From Methanomicrobiales archaeon HGW-Methanomicrobiales-1 (lineage in GTDB: Archaea; Halobacteriota; Methanomicrobia; Methanomicrobiales; Methanospirillaceae): a stretch of DNA of 64,000 bases. Shown one piece after another: positions 17,992-27,141 of this stretch (positions are counted from its first letter, which is position 1; the number at the start of each line of letters is the position of its first letter). The stretch spans positions 610,683 through 674,682 of the forward strand of contig PGYM01000001.1 in assembly GCA_002839675.1 (NCBI GenBank), written 5' to 3'. Below the pieces are notes generated by a model. That model was given only the letters and a program-made list of their open reading frames with translations. It was not told where the DNA came from and searched no databases. The translations under genes and the position numbers were made by a program.

Positions 17992-19014
17992 ATGCAAGGA
18001 AAAAATCTTTTGATCATTTTTTGTGTCCTGGTTCTGCTTGTTGCCCCCGCTGCTGCAAGTCTGAATAAAATTGCGGCTGGTGCGCCGGTCTTCATCGGTG
18101 AAAATGACGTGGATATATCTTCCGCACTGAACGGTTGCCGAACGATCGCCTGGCTGCAGAACGGAAGCAGCATGGATGATTCCCCTGCAAAAACGGTGAC
18201 TCTCTTTGAGCTTAATACCGCTTCTGAAAAAATTTATCACTTCAATATCAGCCCGGAACTATTTACCGGGTATACCGGTACCTGGTATTGTGTGGATAAG
18301 ATGCCCCATTATCCCGTGCTTGATGTTCGCGATCCCCAGATGACTATCAAAGTCTGGGATCTGGATCAGAACATGGATGTCACGGGACAGTCAATTCCCC
18401 GCGCGACAAATATCACCTACCGCATAGACACAAATCTCTACCCGGCACTGAATTACCTTAACCGTCCCAACTCAAACCCCTCCGATAGTTTTTTTACCGC
18501 AAAACTGACCGATCCCCTGGGGCGGAATATTCCCACTATCTATACCGGAAGTTATGGTAAGGCAGATACCGTTATCCTGCCTTTCGAAAGCACCCCTTAT
18601 ATCTCGTCCACGCCCTATCTCTGGAAAAACGGGAATGCCTGGGATCATGCAGCCCGGAACATCCAGGGCGATCCGGTTTACCCCCCCGGTACCTATACAT
18701 TCACCATAACCCAGAATCTCAACCGTATGCAGGAGAGTTATCCGGCTGCTGAAGGAAAGACGACATCATCGGCAACGGTTACGTTCCTTGCAGCAGAGCC
18801 ATTGGTGGTACCGACAACTTCAGTCACCGTTGCGGCAACAGTACCTGAAGCGACCATCTCACCCGCAGCAACACTGGTTACTGCGACTTCTCCAGCAATA
18901 CCGACCTCATCTCCCGTCCCGAAAAAGACAACATATGCTCCCCTGCCGGGCTGGATTGCACTGCTCGGTGTAGGGATTGCGGGATTCGTGGTAATGGTCC
19001 GGCGCGATCAATGA
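17992..19014 (+). CDS. DUF3821 cell-surface protein
   Basis: A 340-residue surface protein. A signal peptide (LLIIFCVLVLLVAPAAAS) is followed by a DUF3821-like domain with AGAPVFIGENDVDIS and AWLQNG near its start, which is typical of Methanomicrobiales envelope proteins. A Thr/Pro/Val-rich linker (about residues 255-310) leads to a C-terminal membrane helix (GWIALLGVGIAGFVVMV) and a short basic tail. I use the ATG at 17992 because the signal peptide begins there; an in-frame ATG at 17890 would add a Tyr/Phe-rich non-signal stretch. Function unknown, probably S-layer or envelope. Confidence 0.78.
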   Translation: MQGKNLLIIFCVLVLLVAPAAASLNKIAAGAPVFIGENDVDISSALNGCRTIAWLQNGSSMDDSPAKTVTLFELNTASEKIYHFNISPELFTGYTGTWYCVDKMPHYPVLDVRDPQMTIKVWDLDQNMDVTGQSIPRATNITYRIDTNLYPALNYLNRPNSNPSDSFFTAKLTDPLGRNIPTIYTGSYGKADTVILPFESTPYISSTPYLWKNGNAWDHAARNIQGDPVYPPGTYTFTITQNLNRMQESYPAAEGKTTSSATVTFLAAEPLVVPTTSVTVAATVPEATISPAATLVTATSPAIPTSSPVPKKTTYAPLPGWIALLGVGIAGFVVMVRRDQ

Positions 19015-19073
19015 CCGGGCTCTCTGCTATTTTTATCATATCCGATATCAAAGAATAATGAAGGTAGATAGTC

Positions 19074-19640
19074 ATGAATTTTCGTTTGGTTTCAGTATGT
19101 ATCATACTCCTGCTCGCGGTTTCTGGTCTGGTGAATGCAGCAGAATCTTCCGCAGAAAGCCAGTCAGCAGAACTCCAGTCCGCAGGTGCGCTTTACTCAA
19201 AAAGTGTGGACCTTGCCAATGAGGGAAATTACCAGGAAGCATTGCAGGCAGCAGATCAGGCACTCGCGCTCAATGTAACTTCCTTAACTCCTGTTATTCA
19301 GGCCAACCGTGCGGGAATCCTTACCGTGATCGGACGATACGATGAAGCAATTATTGCCGCAGATGTTGCCCTGGCCTCGGAAGGTAATATGACCACGACG
19401 CATTCCATTGCCTGGTATAACAAAGGTGATGCGCTCCGGCACCTTGGTAAAGTTGACGAAGCGGTACGCGCATTTGCACAGGCTTATGCGCTGGATCCGA
19501 CCCTTCTTCCTCCTGCTGATATGACTTCCTTTGTTACGCCAGTTCCTACAACTGCAAAGTCACCTCTTCCCTGGTCTCTTGCAGCCGGAGCACTCGCATT
19601 AGTGTTCCTTATTGGCGGCGTTTTTTCCCGTAACAAATAG
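19074..19640 (+). CDS. membrane-anchored extracellular TPR protein
   Basis: A 188-residue protein with an N-terminal signal peptide (VCIILLLAVSGLVNAAES), three TPR units (residues about 40-145, with NEGNYQEALQAADQAL and IGRYDEAIIAADVAL) and a C-terminal transmembrane helix (LAAGALALVFLIGGVF). The topology places the TPRs outside the membrane. It follows the DUF3821 protein by 59 bases and may assist its assembly, which is inference. Confidence 0.72.
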   Translation: MNFRLVSVCIILLLAVSGLVNAAESSAESQSAELQSAGALYSKSVDLANEGNYQEALQAADQALALNVTSLTPVIQANRAGILTVIGRYDEAIIAADVALASEGNMTTTHSIAWYNKGDALRHLGKVDEAVRAFAQAYALDPTLLPPADMTSFVTPVPTTAKSPLPWSLAAGALALVFLIGGVFSRNK

Positions 19641-19649
19641 TACATAAAC

Positions 19650-19657
19650 TTTTTTTT
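19650..19657 (+). terminator. T-run terminator
   Basis: Eight consecutive T residues ten bases past the stop of the TPR gene, followed by a second CTTTTTC tract; consistent with archaeal termination. Confidence 0.5.
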
Positions 19658-19703
19658 ATCGCCTTTTTCACCATCAAAGTGAAAATCCTTGACAATTTAG
19701 TAT

Positions 19704-19728
19704 GCCCGAAAAATGCTGTTATTCGGGC
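19704..19728 (+). promoter_or_regulatory. hairpin upstream of the RPA-associated OB gene
   Basis: Perfect seven-base inverted repeat GCCCGAA at 19704-19710 and TTCGGGC at 19722-19728 with an 11-base loop, 78 bases before the next start codon. It may end the upstream transcript or act as an operator. Confidence 0.35.
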
Positions 19729-19806
19729 GTCCGGTCACGTGGCTGAACTGTGGCACTGGTAATGACTATATCTTGAATACCTCCCGCCAACCATTTTAAT
19801 GGGACT

Positions 19807-20577
19807 ATGGAAGGTGCAGCACGGGTATTTGCCGGGGATTTTTCCGGTTCAACCCTCTCGGTTCCGGATGATGACGGGCAGAGTGCAGCCTGGGTAGTAA
19901 CTCCCGGTGCAGCCTGGTGCCGGCTTGTGTATCTTGCAGGGGCTATAACTGAGCTGACTGAAGATGGGGATATGCTGCGATGCCGGCTTGCCGATCCTAC
20001 CGGCGCATTCAATCTGGTTATCGGCGGCAGGAATTCGCCGCTTGCTGAACTGTTCAGAAAAATTCCCGTTCCTTCCTTTGTGACGGTAACTGGTCGTGCG
20101 CAGTTATACCGCAGGAACGATATGGTGGATCTTTCCATTCGTCCCGATCATGTGGTTGTCGTGGATCGTGCAGTACGGGACCAATGGACCCTTGCAACTG
20201 CCGAAGCAACCCTTGGGCGACTTGAACAGGTACGTCTTGCTATGCAGGGCCAGTGCACTGACAATCACATCCACATCGCACACCGTCACTATGCCCACAC
20301 CGCAGAACACCTGCATACCCTCGCTGACATGACTGGCTGTGCCATACAGAGTATAAAGCCCCCGGAAATTATTGCTGCAATCCAGTCTGATGCCCGCGAG
20401 CTGGTGATGGAGATCATGAAAGGAACCAGCAGTCCCCGGGGAATTGCGGTCGAAGAGGTTATCAGTCTGGCTGGTGAGCGCGGGATTGTCCAGGCTGACG
20501 TGCTCTCAGCGATAGAATCGCTTATCGTTGAGGATGAATGCTACCAGCCCCAGAAAGGATTTGTCAAACTGTTATGA
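19807..20577 (+). CDS. RPA-associated OB-fold protein (COG3390 family)
   Basis: A 256-residue DNA-binding accessory protein. The N-terminal half holds an OB fold (strands around WCRLVYLAGAITEL, DMLRCRLADPTGAFNLVI and FVTVTGRAQLYR), and the C-terminal 60 residues form a winged-helix-like domain (SPRGIAVEEVISLAGERGI). In haloarchaea such RPA-associated proteins are co-transcribed with RPA and with a calcineurin-type phosphoesterase; here the phosphoesterase is next with a four-base overlap, but no RPA gene precedes it. A single-strand DNA-binding or repair role is inferred. Confidence 0.75.
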   Translation: MEGAARVFAGDFSGSTLSVPDDDGQSAAWVVTPGAAWCRLVYLAGAITELTEDGDMLRCRLADPTGAFNLVIGGRNSPLAELFRKIPVPSFVTVTGRAQLYRRNDMVDLSIRPDHVVVVDRAVRDQWTLATAEATLGRLEQVRLAMQGQCTDNHIHIAHRHYAHTAEHLHTLADMTGCAIQSIKPPEIIAAIQSDARELVMEIMKGTSSPRGIAVEEVISLAGERGIVQADVLSAIESLIVEDECYQPQKGFVKLL

Positions 20578-21329
20578 AAATGGAATTTATCGGGGAGGGC
20601 CCGGCACTTATCATCGAAGGCGAACAGCGCATGCTGGTTGTTGCAGATCTCCATTTCGGGATAGAAGCGGATCTGGCAGCACATGGCCTGCATTTTAAAA
20701 GCCGGAGTGAACGCAGGCTTGAACGCCTCCATTCGATTATCGATTCAACAAAACCGGATGCGCTCGTGCTGCTGGGCGATGTCAAACACAGCATCCCCTC
20801 CCTGACGTGGCAGGAGTTTCACGAGATGCCAAAAATTCTCGATTCATTACGGGCGAGATTACCGCTCCACGTGTTTCCGGGTAACCATGACATCGGCATC
20901 GAACGGTTCCTGCACGAAGGGGAGGTCCAGCCCAAGGACGGGGCGGTCCTGGATGGTGTGGGATATCTTCACGGGCACATGATCCCCTCACCTGCATTGG
21001 CCGGCCACCTGATGGTAATCGGTCACCACCATCCCCTGTTCTCGCTCCGGGATGAGGTAGGCTGTGCTGTGCAGACTCCCGCTTACCTGCGGGCCGGCAT
21101 CGATGCAAAAGATCCTGATGGCAAAACCCTTTCCGGTAATGGCACTCCTACCCGGGTGCTGTTTGTGCCGTCATTCAATGAGTTAGCCGGGTACGATATC
21201 CTCCAGATCATCAAAAAACCGTTCTCACCGCTCTCGCGGCTGATGCGGAAGGAAGATACCGAGATCATCCTTGCCGATGGGACGTACATCGGGCCCCTGC
21301 GAGCGCTGATTCCCGATGAAGCAGATTGA
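20574..21329 (+). CDS. calcineurin-like metallophosphoesterase
   Basis: A 251-residue binuclear metal phosphoesterase. Ligand motifs in order: DLHFGIE near residue 26, LLGDVKHS near 65, GNHDIG near 103 and a late GHHHP near 150. The start ATG at 20574 overlaps the OB gene stop (ATGA); an upstream ATG at 20538 lies inside that gene. This matches the RPA-associated phosphoesterase of haloarchaea. It overlaps the helicase gene by 14 bases, so OB protein, phosphoesterase and helicase form one operon, probably for DNA repair. Confidence 0.88.
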   Translation: MKMEFIGEGPALIIEGEQRMLVVADLHFGIEADLAAHGLHFKSRSERRLERLHSIIDSTKPDALVLLGDVKHSIPSLTWQEFHEMPKILDSLRARLPLHVFPGNHDIGIERFLHEGEVQPKDGAVLDGVGYLHGHMIPSPALAGHLMVIGHHHPLFSLRDEVGCAVQTPAYLRAGIDAKDPDGKTLSGNGTPTRVLFVPSFNELAGYDILQIIKKPFSPLSRLMRKEDTEIILADGTYIGPLRALIPDEAD

Positions 21330-24012
21330 GTTGCTGCATCCAAAGGTGCAGGAATGTATCCGGAAGCGCGGGTTTACCCGCTTGTCCGATGCGCAGAGCC
21401 ATGCAATCCCGTTGATCGTAAACGGGAACCATCTCGTCCTGATCGCCCCCACCGGTACCGGGAAAACTGAGAGTGCGATGTTTCCGGTCTTTAATGGCCT
21501 GCTGTCGCTTCCCGCTGGCGGGGGTTTCAAGGCGCTCTACATCACCCCGCTGCGTGCACTGAACCGCGATATCCTGTCCCGCATGCAATGGTGGTGCGGG
21601 GAACTTGGCCTGACCGTGGGCGTGCGGCATGGTGATACCCCTATGGCAGAGCGCCGCAAACAGGCGCTCCATCCTCCTGATCTCCTTATTACCACTCCTG
21701 AAACGGTTCAGGCACTCTTCATGGGAAAGCGCCTCCGGGAGCATCTCAAACAGGTAAAGTATGTAATCGTGGATGAAGTCCACGAACTGGCGGGGAGCAA
21801 GCGGGGTGCACAGCTTGCTGTTGCGCTGGAACGACTGCATGTGTATGCCGGGGAATTCCAGCGCATCGGCCTCTCGGCAACGGTGGGAAACCCTGAAGAG
21901 ATTGCCCGCTTCCTCTGCGGGGCCCGGCCGTGTTCGGTTGTGCAGGTACCGGTAGCAAAACACCTTGAGATTTCGGTCAAATACGTTGGTGATGATTTCA
22001 AACACCAGACGGATGTGCTCTCAAAAGCGCTGAAGCGTGAAGGTTCCACGCTGGTCTTTGTCAATACCCGGGTGACTGCCGAGGCGCTGGGACACGCGCT
22101 CTTTGAGCACGGGGATGTCGAGGTGCACCATGGATCGCTCTCAAAAGAGGTGAGGATCGATGCGGAAGAGCGGTTCAAAAAGGGCGAGATCCGGACCCTC
22201 ATCTGCACCTCATCCATGGAACTGGGGATCGATATCGGCCGGGTCGATCACGTGATCCAGTTCGGTTCCCCCCGTGAAGTGGCCCGGCTGGTGCAGCGGG
22301 TGGGACGTGCCGGGCACCAGCTGAATACCATCTCCCGGGGCACCATTTTTGCCACCGGTTTTGACGACCTGCTGGAATCCCTTGTCATCGCAAAAAAAGC
22401 CAAGGGAAACGATATCGAACCGGTTGTTCTTCCCCGAAATGCGGCAGACGTGCTCGCCAACCAGGTGGCAGCGATCGCCGTCGAGTACGGGGAGATCGAG
22501 CGCTCAGCTATTGTCGATATCCTTGAACGCACTGCGCTCTATCCGCGGTGCGAGGCACTGCTGGAAGATGTTTGCAGGCAGATGGAAGAACACCGCCTCA
22601 TCCGCAATGACGGGGGACGTATAATTACCACGGGACGGGCGCGGCGGTACCTTTCCAACAATCTCTCGATGATCCACGATGAACGGAAAGTGCCGGTCTT
22701 TGATATGGTGTCCCGGAGAACCGTGGGCACGCTCGATGAGTCGTTTGTGGTTGGCTGGGTACACACCGGTGCAGTCTTCATCACCAAGGGGCAGCTCTGG
22801 CGCGTGCTGGAGATCGCTGACGGGAAGCTGACGGTAGAACCGGCAAAAAAAGCACTCGGCGAACTGCCCTCATGGGAAGGAGAACAGATCCCGGTACCGT
22901 TCAATGTTGCCCGTGAGGTTGGTGAAATGCGCAGGACCCGGAAGATTGTCGATTATACTGCCGGAGAAGAAGGGATTGCATTTGCTGAAGCGTTCCTTTC
23001 CGAGATGGACAAGAACCGGTCACTCGTTCCCACCGATCACCTCATCACGCTTGAGAATACGGATGACGGTGTGGTCTGCAATGTCTGTGCCGGGCACAAG
23101 GCAAACGAAGCGCTCGGGCGCGTGCTTTCCATCCTGATCTCTGCCCGTTATGGCACAACGGTCGGGCTCGAACTCGATGCCTACCGGATGCTCCTGCGCC
23201 TCCCCTCGTCCATCCGGGCTGCTGATGTGCGTGACCTGCTGCTCACGCTCAACCCGGCGCACATGTCCGGTATCCTGCGACTTGCCCTGAAACGCACGGC
23301 ACTGTTCAAATGGAAACTGGTGCAGATCGCAAAGAAGTTCGGGGCGATCGATGCGGATGCGGATTACGAGAAGATCAGCATTCACCGCCTGCTCGATTTC
23401 TTTGATAACACCGTTGTCCAGCAGGAAGCGTACCGCGAGCTGCTCTCGGAATACATGGATATCGACACCGCTGCTGCACTCGTTGCCCTGGTAAAACAGG
23501 AAACGATCCAGGTAGCGCTGGGCCCCCATTCGCTCATCGGCGCCGGTGGACTACTCTCGTCCCGGGACCAGATTCCTCCGCCAACGGCAGATCATGCGGT
23601 GATCGCAACGCTGAAGCGCAGGCTTGAGCAGGACGATGTGGTGCTTGCCTGTATGAATTGCCGGGACTGGAAGAGCAGGACCGTTGTCTCCCGGGTTCCG
23701 GATCAACCGCAGTGCCCGAAATGCGGGGCCCGCCTGATTGCAGCGCTCAAACCGTTTGACGAGGAGCAGTATGCTATGATCCGAAAACCGAAGAAGAATG
23801 CCGACGAGCGTGCGATTGAACAGCGGCTGAAAAAAAATGCCAATATCGTTCTCTCCAGCGGGAAAAAAGCCGTTATCGCGCTTGCAGCCCGGGGGGTTGG
23901 CCCGGAGAATGCGTCGCGGATCCTAGGAACCCAGACCGAGGGTGATGCGTTCTACCGTGAGATCCTCAAGGCAGAGCGCACGTTCATCCAGACGCACCGG
24001 TACTGGTCATAA
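21316..24012 (+). CDS. Lhr-type DEAD/DEAH-box helicase
   Basis: An 898-residue superfamily 2 helicase of the Lhr core type. Motif I is APTGTGKTE near residue 44, motif II VDEVHEL near 153, motif III LSATVGN near 185, motif V CTSSMELGIDIGRVDHVIQ near 300 and motif VI QRVGRAGH near 330. The Lhr winged-helix and beta-barrel regions follow, and a C-terminal zinc ribbon (CMNC, CPKCG) lies near residues 778-808. Lhr enzymes unwind DNA with 3'-5' polarity and act in repair of stalled forks. Operon with the OB protein and phosphoesterase supports that role. Confidence 0.9.
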   Translation: MKQIELLHPKVQECIRKRGFTRLSDAQSHAIPLIVNGNHLVLIAPTGTGKTESAMFPVFNGLLSLPAGGGFKALYITPLRALNRDILSRMQWWCGELGLTVGVRHGDTPMAERRKQALHPPDLLITTPETVQALFMGKRLREHLKQVKYVIVDEVHELAGSKRGAQLAVALERLHVYAGEFQRIGLSATVGNPEEIARFLCGARPCSVVQVPVAKHLEISVKYVGDDFKHQTDVLSKALKREGSTLVFVNTRVTAEALGHALFEHGDVEVHHGSLSKEVRIDAEERFKKGEIRTLICTSSMELGIDIGRVDHVIQFGSPREVARLVQRVGRAGHQLNTISRGTIFATGFDDLLESLVIAKKAKGNDIEPVVLPRNAADVLANQVAAIAVEYGEIERSAIVDILERTALYPRCEALLEDVCRQMEEHRLIRNDGGRIITTGRARRYLSNNLSMIHDERKVPVFDMVSRRTVGTLDESFVVGWVHTGAVFITKGQLWRVLEIADGKLTVEPAKKALGELPSWEGEQIPVPFNVAREVGEMRRTRKIVDYTAGEEGIAFAEAFLSEMDKNRSLVPTDHLITLENTDDGVVCNVCAGHKANEALGRVLSILISARYGTTVGLELDAYRMLLRLPSSIRAADVRDLLLTLNPAHMSGILRLALKRTALFKWKLVQIAKKFGAIDADADYEKISIHRLLDFFDNTVVQQEAYRELLSEYMDIDTAAALVALVKQETIQVALGPHSLIGAGGLLSSRDQIPPPTADHAVIATLKRRLEQDDVVLACMNCRDWKSRTVVSRVPDQPQCPKCGARLIAALKPFDEEQYAMIRKPKKNADERAIEQRLKKNANIVLSSGKKAVIALAARGVGPENASRILGTQTEGDAFYREILKAERTFIQTHRYWS

Positions 24013-24050
24013 GTCTGGTGAAGTAAGGAAAAATTCAGAAAGAAAAATTA

Positions 24051-24056
24051 TTTTTT
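24051..24056. terminator. T/A-rich terminator between convergent genes
   Basis: AAAAATTATTTTTTATTATTA between the helicase stop and the convergent tbp stop gives T tracts on both strands and probably ends both transcripts. Confidence 0.35.
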
Positions 24057-24060
24057 ATTA

Positions 24061-24615
24061 TTACAAGATACTTTCGAGTTTCTGCTCGAGGAAGTCAAGT
24101 CCCCTCTTGATATCTTCCATGTTCTTTCCTCCGGTGAGGATGATCTTTCCTGAAGAGAAGAGCAGGGCAACAATCTTCGGATCCTTGATGCGGTAAACAA
24201 GGCCGGGGAACTGCTCGGGTTCGTACTCGATATTTTCGAGATTGAGCGTGATGACCACTTTGTTGAGATTGATGTATTTGCCGAGATCGTACGAACAGAC
24301 AATATTGGTGATGTTAACGTTCGGTTTCGCATGGGTTGCAACACCGGCTGCTTTTAAGGATTTGATAATCAGTGCAAGGCCATCGGTAAGTGCTTTTTTA
24401 TCCCGGATACCGGTAAGGACTACCTTTCCAGAAGAAAAGATCAGGGAGGCGATCTTGGGTTTTTCTATACGATATACTGCCCCGGGGAACCGTTTTGTAT
24501 TGAGTTCGCAGTTCTTGACCTTTTTTGATACCTCGATAAGGTCAATGGAATCGGCGATTACACCGGAGGCTACGATGTTCTCAATCTTCAATGATTCGTA
24601 CTTTTTATCAGCCAT
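24061..24615 (-). CDS. tbp: TATA-box-binding protein
   Basis: A 184-residue general transcription factor made of two imperfect repeats of about 90 residues; each repeat contains the paired signature LIFSSGKVVLTGIRDKK or LLFSSGKIILTGGKNM with FPG-VYRI before it. It binds TATA elements and recruits TFB and RNA polymerase. There is no acidic C-terminal tail. Single gene, convergent with the helicase. Confidence 0.97.
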   Translation of the reverse strand: MADKKYESLKIENIVASGVIADSIDLIEVSKKVKNCELNTKRFPGAVYRIEKPKIASLIFSSGKVVLTGIRDKKALTDGLALIIKSLKAAGVATHAKPNVNITNIVCSYDLGKYINLNKVVITLNLENIEYEPEQFPGLVYRIKDPKIVALLFSSGKIILTGGKNMEDIKRGLDFLEQKLESIL

Positions 24616-24851
24616 CTCTTGTACTATGATTTGGCTTTTACCATAATACTAATGGAAAATTTTTATGCTTTTCTTTTTCAGTTCTGCTGACATTACCGGA
24701 AGGTTCGGATTCGGGACCTGTCTCTTTTTAGAGGCCTGATATGAGAATACCTGCATTTGAGCCGTTTTTTATATGGCCCCTCTTCCGGGAGATTTTCCCT
24801 TCATGCTCCATAGTCCGCTTGGTCCGGGGAATCATCCCTCACCTACATTTT

Positions 24852-24869
24852 GTACCCACGCGACCCCCC
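24852..24869 (+). repeat. C-rich repeat, family 1 copy A
   Basis: GTACCCACGCGACCCCCC. Its first 17 bases are the exact reverse complement of copy B, 80 bases downstream. Confidence 0.7.
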
Positions 24870-24949
24870 ACATCAACACCCGTTGGGTAAAAGCCGGCTT
24901 ATCGGCGTTAATCATGGCAAAATTCGCTCAAAATCCGGGAGAGGCGGGA

Positions 24950-24966
24950 GGGGGTCGCGTGGGTAC
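24950..24966 (-). repeat. C-rich repeat, family 1 copy B (inverted)
   Basis: GGGGGTCGCGTGGGTAC on the plus strand, a perfect 17-base inverted match of copy A. About 20 bases before it stands AAAATCCGG, which also precedes the inverted copy of family 2. Confidence 0.7.
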
Positions 24967-25093
24967 AGCTGATAATTGCTGCCATGTTCTCCAGCAACTC
25001 CGGGTGATCTATTGGCATGATTTCTCTGTCGCTAATCGGTCGGAATCGGGTGGTTGATTCCCGAATCCGGTTCTGTGTTTGGATCTGCGAGTT

Positions 25094-25113
25094 GTACCCA
25101 TGCGACCCCCCCC
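25094..25113 (+). repeat. C-rich repeat, family 1 copy C
   Basis: GTACCCATGCGACCCCCCCC, one mismatch to copy A in the same orientation; 188 bases before the acyl-CoA synthetase start. Confidence 0.65.
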
Positions 25114-25301
25114 ATCATCGCCGGTGACCTGAATGTGCGAATGCTGGGAAAGTACTCATGGACACGGGATAATGAAGTGAATGAGAAGAACCGCAGGACT
25201 GCTTCTGTGCAGAAGATGAAAAACCGCAGGAACCTTTTCATTCTGCACGTTTCGTACTTCATACCAAAACGACAACCTGAAAAAGATCCGCATGAAACAT
25301 T

Positions 25302-26981
25302 ATGCCTGATTGTATGGGCAAACGCGCGATTACCAAAGAGAGTTATGAAGAGATGTGCGCACACTTCTCCATCGACGTCCCGGAATTCTACAATTTCGGT
25401 TTTGATGTTATCGATGCCTGGGCGAAAAAAGACAGAAACAAACTTGCCATGATCTGGGTGAACCAGGAAGGCGAGGAAAAAAAATACAGTTACCTGGATC
25501 TTGCAAATCTCTCCAACCAGGCTGCAAATATCCTCCTGAAATACGGGATCAACAAAGGAGATCGCGTGCTGGTGATGCTTCCCCGTATTCCTGAATGGTG
25601 GATCTTTGCCATTGCCTTAATCAAGCTCGGTGCCGTGTTTGCGCCCTGCCCGACCATGCTCACCCCGCGCGATATCAAGTACCGGGTGAACAAGGGTAAA
25701 TTCCGGATGGTCATCACCGATCTTGAAAACGCATCGAAAGTCGAAGAGATCTGTGACGAATGCCCCACGCTGACCTCCCGCATGGTAGCTGATGGCGAGC
25801 GGCAGGGATGGGCAAGCTTCCCGTACGAGTTGCTCTACCCGGCACCGGTCTCGCACCGTTCCGTCAGCATTCCCGATCAGCGGAAGACAAAAAGTACCGA
25901 TCCGATGCTGATCTATTTCACCTCCGGCACAACCGGAGAACCCAAGATGGTGCTGCATGATCACAGTTACCCGCTCGGGCATATCGTCACTGCCCGGCTC
26001 TGGCAGGACATCCGACACAATGATCTGCATTTCACGGTTGCCGATACCGGCTGGGCAAAATGCGCATGGGGGAAGATCTTCGGGCAATGGATAGAAGGTG
26101 CCTGTATCTTTGTTTACAATTTCACCGGTAAGTTCCAGGCAACAGAAGTCCTGCCCCTGCTGGAAAAATACATGGTCACAACCTTCTGTTGTCCGCCAAC
26201 GATCTACCGCATGCTGATCCTCGCTGACCTGGAGCGGTTCGATCTTTCGAGCCTCCGTCACTGCACCAGTGCGGGAGAACCGCTCAATCCCGAAGTGATC
26301 CGGGTCTGGAAAGAGGGCACGGGCCTGACCATCTGCGAAGGCTATGGGCAGACCGAGACTGCGTGTTGCGTTGCCGCGTTTCCCAATGTTGAACCTCGCC
26401 CGGGTTCCATGGGCAAACCGTCGCCCGGCTGGAAGATAGAGGTACATGATGATGACGGGAAACCTGTGGCAGAGCATGAAGAGGGAAGACTGGGAATCAG
26501 CACCAATCCCTGGCCACCCGGCCTTTTTACCGAGTATATCGACAATCCCGAAGAGAACAAGAAGTCCTTTGTGAACGGCTGGTATTATACCGGTGACAAA
26601 GTCTACCGTGACGATGATGGCTACTTCTGGTTCGTGGGCAGGGACGATGATGTGATCAAGAGTTCCGGTTACCGTATCGGGCCCTTTGAAGTCGAGAGTG
26701 CGTTGATCGAACATCCTGCGGTCCAGGAAGCAGCGGTCGTGGGATCGCCCGACCGTATCCGGGGAATGATTGTAAAGGCATTTGTCGTTCTCAACGCGGG
26801 GTACGATCCTTCAGAATCGCTGATCAAAGATATCAAAACCTATGTGAAACGGACCACCGCCCCGTACAAGTATCCCCGCGAGATCGAGTTTGTCCCGGAA
26901 CTTCCCAAAACCATATCCGGTAAGATCAAGCGCAATGAACTGCGTGCAGCCGAGCTGAAAAAATACCTGAATCACAAGTAA
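25302..26981 (+). CDS. AMP-forming acyl-CoA synthetase
   Basis: A 559-residue adenylate-forming ligase that activates a carboxylic acid with ATP and CoA. The P-loop signature is YFTSGTTGEPKM near residues 206-217, the adenine-binding motif YGQTE is near 348, the hinge region contains WYYTGD and GRDDDVIKSSGYRIGP, and the acetylation-prone lysine is in KTISGKIKR near the C-terminus. It resembles the medium-chain acyl-CoA synthetase group (MacS of Methanosarcina) more than classic acetyl-CoA synthetase. Tandem duplicate of the next gene, but without its DNA-binding domain. Start ATG 25302; substrate inferred only at class level. Confidence 0.88.
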   Translation: MPDCMGKRAITKESYEEMCAHFSIDVPEFYNFGFDVIDAWAKKDRNKLAMIWVNQEGEEKKYSYLDLANLSNQAANILLKYGINKGDRVLVMLPRIPEWWIFAIALIKLGAVFAPCPTMLTPRDIKYRVNKGKFRMVITDLENASKVEEICDECPTLTSRMVADGERQGWASFPYELLYPAPVSHRSVSIPDQRKTKSTDPMLIYFTSGTTGEPKMVLHDHSYPLGHIVTARLWQDIRHNDLHFTVADTGWAKCAWGKIFGQWIEGACIFVYNFTGKFQATEVLPLLEKYMVTTFCCPPTIYRMLILADLERFDLSSLRHCTSAGEPLNPEVIRVWKEGTGLTICEGYGQTETACCVAAFPNVEPRPGSMGKPSPGWKIEVHDDDGKPVAEHEEGRLGISTNPWPPGLFTEYIDNPEENKKSFVNGWYYTGDKVYRDDDGYFWFVGRDDDVIKSSGYRIGPFEVESALIEHPAVQEAAVVGSPDRIRGMIVKAFVVLNAGYDPSESLIKDIKTYVKRTTAPYKYPREIEFVPELPKTISGKIKRNELRAAELKKYLNHK

Positions 26982-26982
26982 C

Positions 26983-27141
26983 TGCACCATACTCATCCTT
27001 CTTTTTTAAAGCGTCCGATTTTTGTTTCAACAATATTCTGAATCACAATATTTGCAAAACTTTTTAGAAAAAATGTGGTGTGGTGCAGAAGTCGATCGAA
27101 ATACTCATCTTCTGCACCACTAAACATTGTAGTATGGTGCG
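26983..27141 (+). promoter_or_regulatory. cluster of inverted TGGTGCA sites, candidate operator
   Basis: Four copies of one heptamer flank and overlap the start of the next gene: TGCACCA at 26983, TGGTGCA at 27081, TGCACCA at 27113 and TGGTGCG at 27135. The middle two sit in a perfect 12-base inverted repeat (GTGGTGCAGAAG 27080-27091, CTTCTGCACCAC 27109-27120). The outer two belong to a 10-base inverted pair (GCACCATACT 26984, AGTATGGTGC 27131). ATACTCATC plus TTCT repeats at 26989 and 27101. The next gene encodes a ribbon-helix-helix domain, which binds such paired sites, so autorepression is likely. Confidence 0.6.

Larger units (their letters stand above)
24616..25301. other. gene-free gap with three C-rich repeat copies
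   Basis: A 686-base region between tbp and the first acyl-CoA synthetase. No open frame here looks like protein. A TATA-like TTTTTTATATGG lies near 24763. The main content is a 17-18 base motif in direct, inverted and direct orientation (listed separately). The rest is unremarkable. Confidence 0.6.

Noticed and set aside
27080-27133. Upstream GTG start for the fusion gene
   Set aside because: It lies inside the perfect inverted repeat, and the added 18 residues do not fit the ribbon-helix-helix start; ATG 27134 does.
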